A stretch of DNA of 64,000 bases from DRPG01 sp964655065 (GTDB lineage Bacteria > Myxococcota_A > UBA796 > GCA-2862545). The notes below the pieces were generated by a model that worked only from the letters and a program-made list of their open reading frames with translations, searched no databases and was not told the origin of the DNA. Shown in pieces: positions 59,896-64,000 of this stretch. Within the stretch, counting starts at the first letter, position 1, and the number at the start of each line of letters is the position of its first letter. The stretch lies in the NCBI GenBank assembly GCA_964655065.1, contig CAZZLC010000027.1, forward strand, positions 1-64,000. The letters are read 5' to 3'. Position numbers and translations under genes: made by a program.

Positions 59896-60810
59896 ATGCT
59901 GCCCGTCGACGAATTGCGTCTGTCCTTCGACAGCAATGGCCTGCTCGTACTCAACGGCGCGCTCGCCTTCATCATGTTCGGCGTCGCGCTCGACCTCACG
60001 GTGGGGGACTTCCGCCAGCTCCTCCGAGACCCCCGAGCTCCCGCGGTGGGGCTGCTGAGCCAGTTCCTCGTCCTCCCGGCGCTCGCGCTGCCCCTGGCCC
60101 TGCTCGTCGCCCCCACCCCGAGCATGGCGCTGGGCATGATGCTGGTCGCGGCGTGTCCCGGCGGGAACGTGTCGAACGTGATCACGCAGCTCGGAGGAGG
60201 TCGAGTGTCCGTCTCGGTGGGCATGACCGCGGTCTCGACGCTGGCCGCGATGGTCACCACCCCGCTCAACCTCACGTTCTGGGGTTCGCTCCACCCGGGT
60301 ACCCGAGCGCTCCTGCGCGATGTCGCCCTCGATCCGGTACAGATGGCGTTCAACCTGGCGCTGCTCCTCGTCGTGCCGTGTGCCCTCGGGATGCTCACCG
60401 CTCACCACGCGCCCGGGCTCGCCGCGCGACTTCGTCGGCCCATGCGGATCGCCTCGATCGCCTTCTTCGTCATCGTGGTGGTGGCGGCATTCGCGAGCAA
60501 CTGGTCCGTGTTCCTGGTGGCGATCGCCACCGTGGCGCTCCCGGTGGCGCTCCTCAACGCGCTCGCGCTCGGCATCGGCTGGGTCGCCTCGGGGATCGCC
60601 AGGCTTCCCGGTCCCGATCGCCGAGCGGTGACCATAGAGGTCGGAATCCAGAACTCGGGGCTCGGGCTCGTCCTGATCTTCAACTTCTTCGAGGGGCTCG
60701 GCGGAATGGCGATCGTCGCCGGGTGGTGGGGCATCTGGCACATCCTGGCCGGGCTGGCGCTGGCCGGGTTCTGGGCTTGGCGAGATCGACGCACGGAGGC
60801 GACGGCGTGA
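59896..60810 (+). CDS. Bile acid:sodium symporter (BASS) family transporter
   Basis: The 304-residue product has about nine hydrophobic helices and BASS-family signatures: ACPGGNVSNVITQLGGG in the first crossover region and EVGIQNSGLGLVLI in the second. Family members take up organic acids such as bile acids, pyruvate or sulphonates with sodium. ATG 59896 is used because it gives the natural N-terminus; a longer frame to 59665 has no support. It overlaps the D-aminoacylase start by GTGA, so the transporter probably imports the substrate or exports the product of that enzyme. Confidence 0.9.
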   Translation: MLPVDELRLSFDSNGLLVLNGALAFIMFGVALDLTVGDFRQLLRDPRAPAVGLLSQFLVLPALALPLALLVAPTPSMALGMMLVAACPGGNVSNVITQLGGGRVSVSVGMTAVSTLAAMVTTPLNLTFWGSLHPGTRALLRDVALDPVQMAFNLALLLVVPCALGMLTAHHAPGLAARLRRPMRIASIAFFVIVVVAAFASNWSVFLVAIATVALPVALLNALALGIGWVASGIARLPGPDRRAVTIEVGIQNSGLGLVLIFNFFEGLGGMAIVAGWWGIWHILAGLALAGFWAWRDRRTEATA

Positions 60811-62582
60811 ACGACATCAACATCATCGGAGGGACCGTCGTGGACGGGACGGGGCGGCCACGCTTCACGGCCGACGTGGGGATCCGCGATGGCCGGATCG
60901 TCGAGGTCGGCAAGGTGACGACCAAGGCCCGCCGCACGGTCGCAGCCGACGGCGCCCTCGTGACGCCGGGTTTCACCGACATCCACACCCACTACGATGG
61001 TCAGGCCTCGTGGGATGGCGAGCTCGCCCCGTCCACGGGGCACGGCGTGACCACGATGGTGCTCGGGAACTGTGGGGTGGGCTTTGCGCCGTGTCGACCG
61101 GCCGATCGGGACCGACTCGTGGCCTTGATGGAGGGCGTGGAGGACATTCCCGGCACTGCGCTGTCCGAGGGGCTCACCTGGGACTGGGAGAGCTTCCCGG
61201 AGTACCTCGACGCGCTGGACCGCGTGCCCCACGCCGCCGACCTGGTCGCCCAGGTGCCCCACGACGCGCTGCGCGTCTACGTGATGGGGGACCGAGCGGT
61301 GGCGGGCTCCGAGGCCACCGACGACGATCTGGCGGAGATGCAGGCCCGGGTCCGCGAGGCGATGGCGGCGGGCGCCGCTGGCCTGTCCACCGGGCGCACC
61401 GACAACCACCGCACGGCGACCGGCGAGTGGACGCCGGCCTCCGAGGCGTCGAAGCGCGAGCTGCAGGCCCTCGCCGGAGCCGTCGGCGCGTCCGGTCACG
61501 GCGTTCTGCAGGCGGTCAACGACTTCGACTTCATGCGTCCCGACGCTGACTTCGACCGCGAGTTCGCGATGCTCGAGGCGATGGTCGAGGCGTCGGGCGG
61601 TCGCCCGATGTCGATCTCGTTGCTCCAGCGGGACCAGGTGGCGGACCAGTGGGCCACCGTCCTCGAGCGGCTCGAGGGGCTCGCCGCCAGGGGACACACG
61701 GTGCGCGCCCAGGTTGCCCCACGAGCCATCGGGGTGCTGCTCGGGCTCGAAGCCACCTTCCATCCCTTCATGGGCTTTCCGACGTACCGCGAGCTCGCGG
61801 CCCTCCCGCTGACCGAGCGGGTGGCGCGGCTGCGCGACCCTGCGGTGAAGGCCCGGATGCTCGGGGAGCAGAGCACCAGCGTCGCGGGAGACGGCAGCAA
61901 GCTCCCCAAGCTGGCCGACGACCTGCTGGCCAAGCTCGACCTCGTCTCGCTGCGGACCTTCCGCCTCGGCGATCCGCCGAACTACGAGCCCGTCCTGGAA
62001 GACAGCTTGTTCTTCGAGGCCCAGGCCCGAGGCGTCACGCCGCTCGAGGTCTTCTACGACGCGCTGCTCGAGGACGATGGCCGCGCGCTGCTCTACTTCC
62101 CCCTCCTCAACTACACCGGCATGAACCTCGACGTGTGCCGGGACATGCTCGCGCACCCGCTCACGCTTCCGGGGCTGTCGGATGGAGGGGCGCACGTCGG
62201 CACCATCTGTGACGCGAGCTTTCCCACCTTCCTGCTCACCCACTGGGGTCGGGACAGGCCGGACGGTCGCCTCTCCATCGAGGCGATGGTCAAGGCCCAG
62301 GCCCGAGACACCGCTCGCCACGTCGGGCTGTCCGATCGGGGCGAGATCGCGGTCGGACAGCGCGCGGACGTCAACGTGATCGAGCTCGACCGCTTGGGCA
62401 TCCTGCCTCCGTCGCTCGTGCCGGACCTGCCGGCGGGCGGCCGCCGGTTGCTCCAGGCCGCGCGTGGCTATCGGGCCACGCTGGTGGGGGGCTCGGTCGT
62501 GCGCCTCGACGACGAGCCGACCGAGGTGCGTCCGGGCCGGGTGGTCCGTGTGTCGGCGAGCGGCCCCCGCTACGCCGAATGA
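60807..62582 (+). CDS. N-acyl-D-amino-acid deacylase (amidohydrolase family)
   Basis: The 591-residue product is an amidohydrolase with the metal-binding motif DIHTHYDG (His60 and His62), and LGNCGVGFAP and GLSTGRTDN, which are typical of D-aminoacylases. Two further metal ligands lie in the C-terminal blocks (LSDGGAHVGTICD near 465). These enzymes cleave N-acyl-D-amino acids to D-amino acid and carboxylate. The C-terminal beta-domain is present (VGQRADVNVIEL). The GTG start overlaps the transporter stop and the stop overlaps the M28 ATG. Together this looks like a peptide- or amide-scavenging operon. Confidence 0.92.
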   Translation: MNDINIIGGTVVDGTGRPRFTADVGIRDGRIVEVGKVTTKARRTVAADGALVTPGFTDIHTHYDGQASWDGELAPSTGHGVTTMVLGNCGVGFAPCRPADRDRLVALMEGVEDIPGTALSEGLTWDWESFPEYLDALDRVPHAADLVAQVPHDALRVYVMGDRAVAGSEATDDDLAEMQARVREAMAAGAAGLSTGRTDNHRTATGEWTPASEASKRELQALAGAVGASGHGVLQAVNDFDFMRPDADFDREFAMLEAMVEASGGRPMSISLLQRDQVADQWATVLERLEGLAARGHTVRAQVAPRAIGVLLGLEATFHPFMGFPTYRELAALPLTERVARLRDPAVKARMLGEQSTSVAGDGSKLPKLADDLLAKLDLVSLRTFRLGDPPNYEPVLEDSLFFEAQARGVTPLEVFYDALLEDDGRALLYFPLLNYTGMNLDVCRDMLAHPLTLPGLSDGGAHVGTICDASFPTFLLTHWGRDRPDGRLSIEAMVKAQARDTARHVGLSDRGEIAVGQRADVNVIELDRLGILPPSLVPDLPAGGRRLLQAARGYRATLVGGSVVRLDDEPTEVRPGRVVRVSASGPRYAE

Positions 62583-64000
62583 GCCTGGGGCTCCTCGCGG
62601 CGGCGGCGCTCGCGGCCGAGCGCGGGGAGACGCTGATCGCGGAGGCCACCCAGATCGTCGAGACCCTCGGCGGCCGACCCGCGGGCAGTCCCGCCGGTCA
62701 CCGAGCCCAGGACTGGGCCCGCGACGTGCTGATCGATGCGGGGTGGGACACCCGCCAGGCCACGAACGAGGGCTTCGTGCTGGGCTGCCGCGAGGGCCGG
62801 TCGGCTCGGGTGGTCCTGTTCCTCGCCCACACGGACACCGTGCACGCCGACGTGCCCGGCGCCAACGACAACGCGGCCGCCATGGCCGTGCTCGCCGCGG
62901 TGGCTCGGGATCTACCCGAGGGTCCGGAGACGCCTCGGATGGTGTGCCTCGCCTTCCCCGACGCGGAGGAGGTGGGCCTGCTCGGCTCCCGACTCCTCTA
63001 CGGCCGACGAGCAGAGGTGATCCCGCATCCCCTGGACCAGGTGATGGCCCTCGATCTCGTGGGCCGAGGGGAGCTCACCCACAACGGGCTCGGACCCCAC
63101 TGGACGGGGCCGCAGCTCCGAGCTCTGCTGCGTGCGGCGCCGGCCGCGGTTCCCTGGGTGTACCGCGCCCTCTCCCACGGTCGCCCCGAGCTCGAGCGCT
63201 CCGACCATCACTGGTTCGGGCTCGGGGGCATCCCGTCGAGCCACTTGATGGCCCGTGCGGAGTCCGGCGTGCTCTGGCCCTACCACACGGCGTCCGATAC
63301 TCCGGAGACCCTCGAGGGGCGCACGCTGGCCGCAGCCTATGAAGCGGTGTGGGGGGTCGCGCACGCACGGCCGCTGCCGCCCGGCCGTCCTGGAGGCCCG
63401 TCGGTGGTGGTGCCGTGGACGGGCATCGTGGTGGACGGCGGACTCGTGGCCGTCGGCACGCTCGGGTTGCTCGGGCTCGTGGTGGCCGGGCGCCAGCGTG
63501 AGGCCACCGGAGCGACCCTGCGGGTCCAGCTCGCGGACGCCGGTCTGCTCGCGCTCACGACCGCCCTGGGCGGAGCCGCGGGACTGACCTTGGCGTCAGG
63601 GGGACGGCCGTTCGGCTTCGCGCTGGCTGGCCCGGTGGCCCTGGCGGGCTGGGCGGGGCTCGCCGCGGGGGCCGCGTCTCGGGGCAGCCTCGCGAGGTCG
63701 TCGCCCCACCCGCTCGCCGCTACCCTCGTGACCGCCCACCTCCTGGTCGTGGCGCTCGGGCTGGTGGGCTTCGGGCTTCCCCTGCTCGCCGTGCCGCTCG
63801 TGGCGGCCGCCGCGGCGGTGGCGTGGCTCGACCGGGCGCGGTGGGGGGTGCAGCTCGGTCTGCTTCTCGTGGCGCTCTGGCCGGGGCTCTACCTCGTGCG
63901 CGGTGATGCCATTCGCGAGCTCGCCCACCATCACCTGGTTCCGCCGTGGGTGCCGGTGTGGACCGCGGCGCTCGTCGTGCTCGGGGCTCCGCTCGCGGTG
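62579..64000 (+). CDS. M28-family metallopeptidase with C-terminal membrane domain (truncated by window)
   Basis: At least 474 residues are read and the frame is open to the window end. The M28 (Zn-aminopeptidase) signatures are present: HTD at residues 84-86, GANDNAAAMAVL with Asp97, EE at 130-131 (DAEEVGLLGS) and the final His in YHTASDTPETL (about 240). After about residue 270 there are several hydrophobic segments, so it is a membrane protease as in the Fxna/Ermp1 group. The first residues (SLGLLAAAALAAE) form a weak signal. The ATG overlaps the D-aminoacylase stop (ATGA). No stop codon lies within the window. Confidence 0.86.
   Translation, partial: MSLGLLAAAALAAERGETLIAEATQIVETLGGRPAGSPAGHRAQDWARDVLIDAGWDTRQATNEGFVLGCREGRSARVVLFLAHTDTVHADVPGANDNAAAMAVLAAVARDLPEGPETPRMVCLAFPDAEEVGLLGSRLLYGRRAEVIPHPLDQVMALDLVGRGELTHNGLGPHWTGPQLRALLRAAPAAVPWVYRALSHGRPELERSDHHWFGLGGIPSSHLMARAESGVLWPYHTASDTPETLEGRTLAAAYEAVWGVAHARPLPPGRPGGPSVVVPWTGIVVDGGLVAVGTLGLLGLVVAGRQREATGATLRVQLADAGLLALTTALGGAAGLTLASGGRPFGFALAGPVALAGWAGLAAGAASRGSLARSSPHPLAATLVTAHLLVVALGLVGFGLPLLAVPLVAAAAAVAWLDRARWGVQLGLLLVALWPGLYLVRGDAIRELAHHHLVPPWVPVWTAALVVLGAPLAV

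Noticed and set aside
1..64000. CRISPR arrays, insertion sequences or prophage genes
   Set aside because: No regularly spaced short repeats, transposase, integrase or phage structural motifs were seen.

Overview
The window is a GC-rich (about 70% by eye), gene-dense stretch of chromosome from a Myxococcota-like bacterium. The affiliation is an inference from several traits: a C-terminal Cys-rich/TM/Arg sorting tail of MYXO-CTERM type (gene at 31036-32730), a Ser/Thr kinase-ATPase-TPR protein next to an FHA-type AAA regulator, cysteine-rich lipoproteins, and many GTG starts with 4-base gene overlaps. A run of exactly 100 Ns (51360-51459), flanked by an identical 55-base sequence, marks a scaffolded draft assembly, probably from a metagenome. 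I see no rRNA or convincing tRNA, no CRISPR array, no transposase, no integrase and no phage gene.

Layout. 1-604: no firm gene. 605-4832: AsmA-like membrane protein, OmpA-type lipoprotein, Cys-rich lipoprotein, glutathionyl-hydroquinone reductase. 4890-11159: large subtilase lipoprotein with four ~190-residue repeats, UDP-GlcNAc 2-epimerase, orphan zinc ribbon, exported two-repeat protein. 11153-15163: a single-module polyketide synthase with a decayed acyltransferase and a C-terminal membrane anchor. 15323-16960: a small membrane protein and a rhodanese fused to a domain resembling zeta-class (cadmium) carbonic anhydrase. 16965-23682 (minus): ThiF/nitroreductase fusion, FHA-AAA regulator without GAFTGA, and Ser/Thr kinase with TPRs, divergent from an FAD monooxygenase. 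25102-26055: GNAT/cyclic-nucleotide-binding fusion. 26090-29970 (minus): SGNH-like protein and MBOAT acyltransferase, an alginate-acetylation-like pair.

30065-36611: aldo/keto reductase, MYXO-CTERM-like protein, and a tightly coupled three-gene operon (S51/cyanophycinase-like peptidase, esterase, ATP-grasp ligase). 36747-41999: tail-anchored protein, rhomboid protease, a degenerate OleC-like AMP-binding protein coupled to an HExxH/zinc-ribbon protein, and a coiled-coil membrane protein. 42003-49060 (minus): seven overlapping genes built around MoxR and DUF58 with DUF4129, DUF4350, SpoIIM-like and RDD membrane proteins. 49125-50558 (minus): CheY-like receiver and soluble chemoreceptor. 50641-55203: SCO-like protein lacking its copper cysteines, a PhnA-like zinc ribbon split by the gap, and two TldD/PmbA-family proteins that seem to carry export signals. 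55234-56728: ECF sigma, zinc anti-sigma and a helical exported protein in one operon. 56729-64000: membrane protein, hemF, rsgA, and a BASS transporter / D-aminoacylase / M28 peptidase operon that runs off the window.

Most genes sit in translationally coupled sets (ATGA, GTGA or TGATG overlaps), so partners can be read from context. The observations most worth following are the AT-decayed membrane-anchored PKS, the rhodanese/carbonic-anhydrase-like fusion, the S51/esterase/ATP-grasp operon, the degenerate OleC-like pair, and the exported TldD pair. All functions were assigned by reading motifs; no database search was run.
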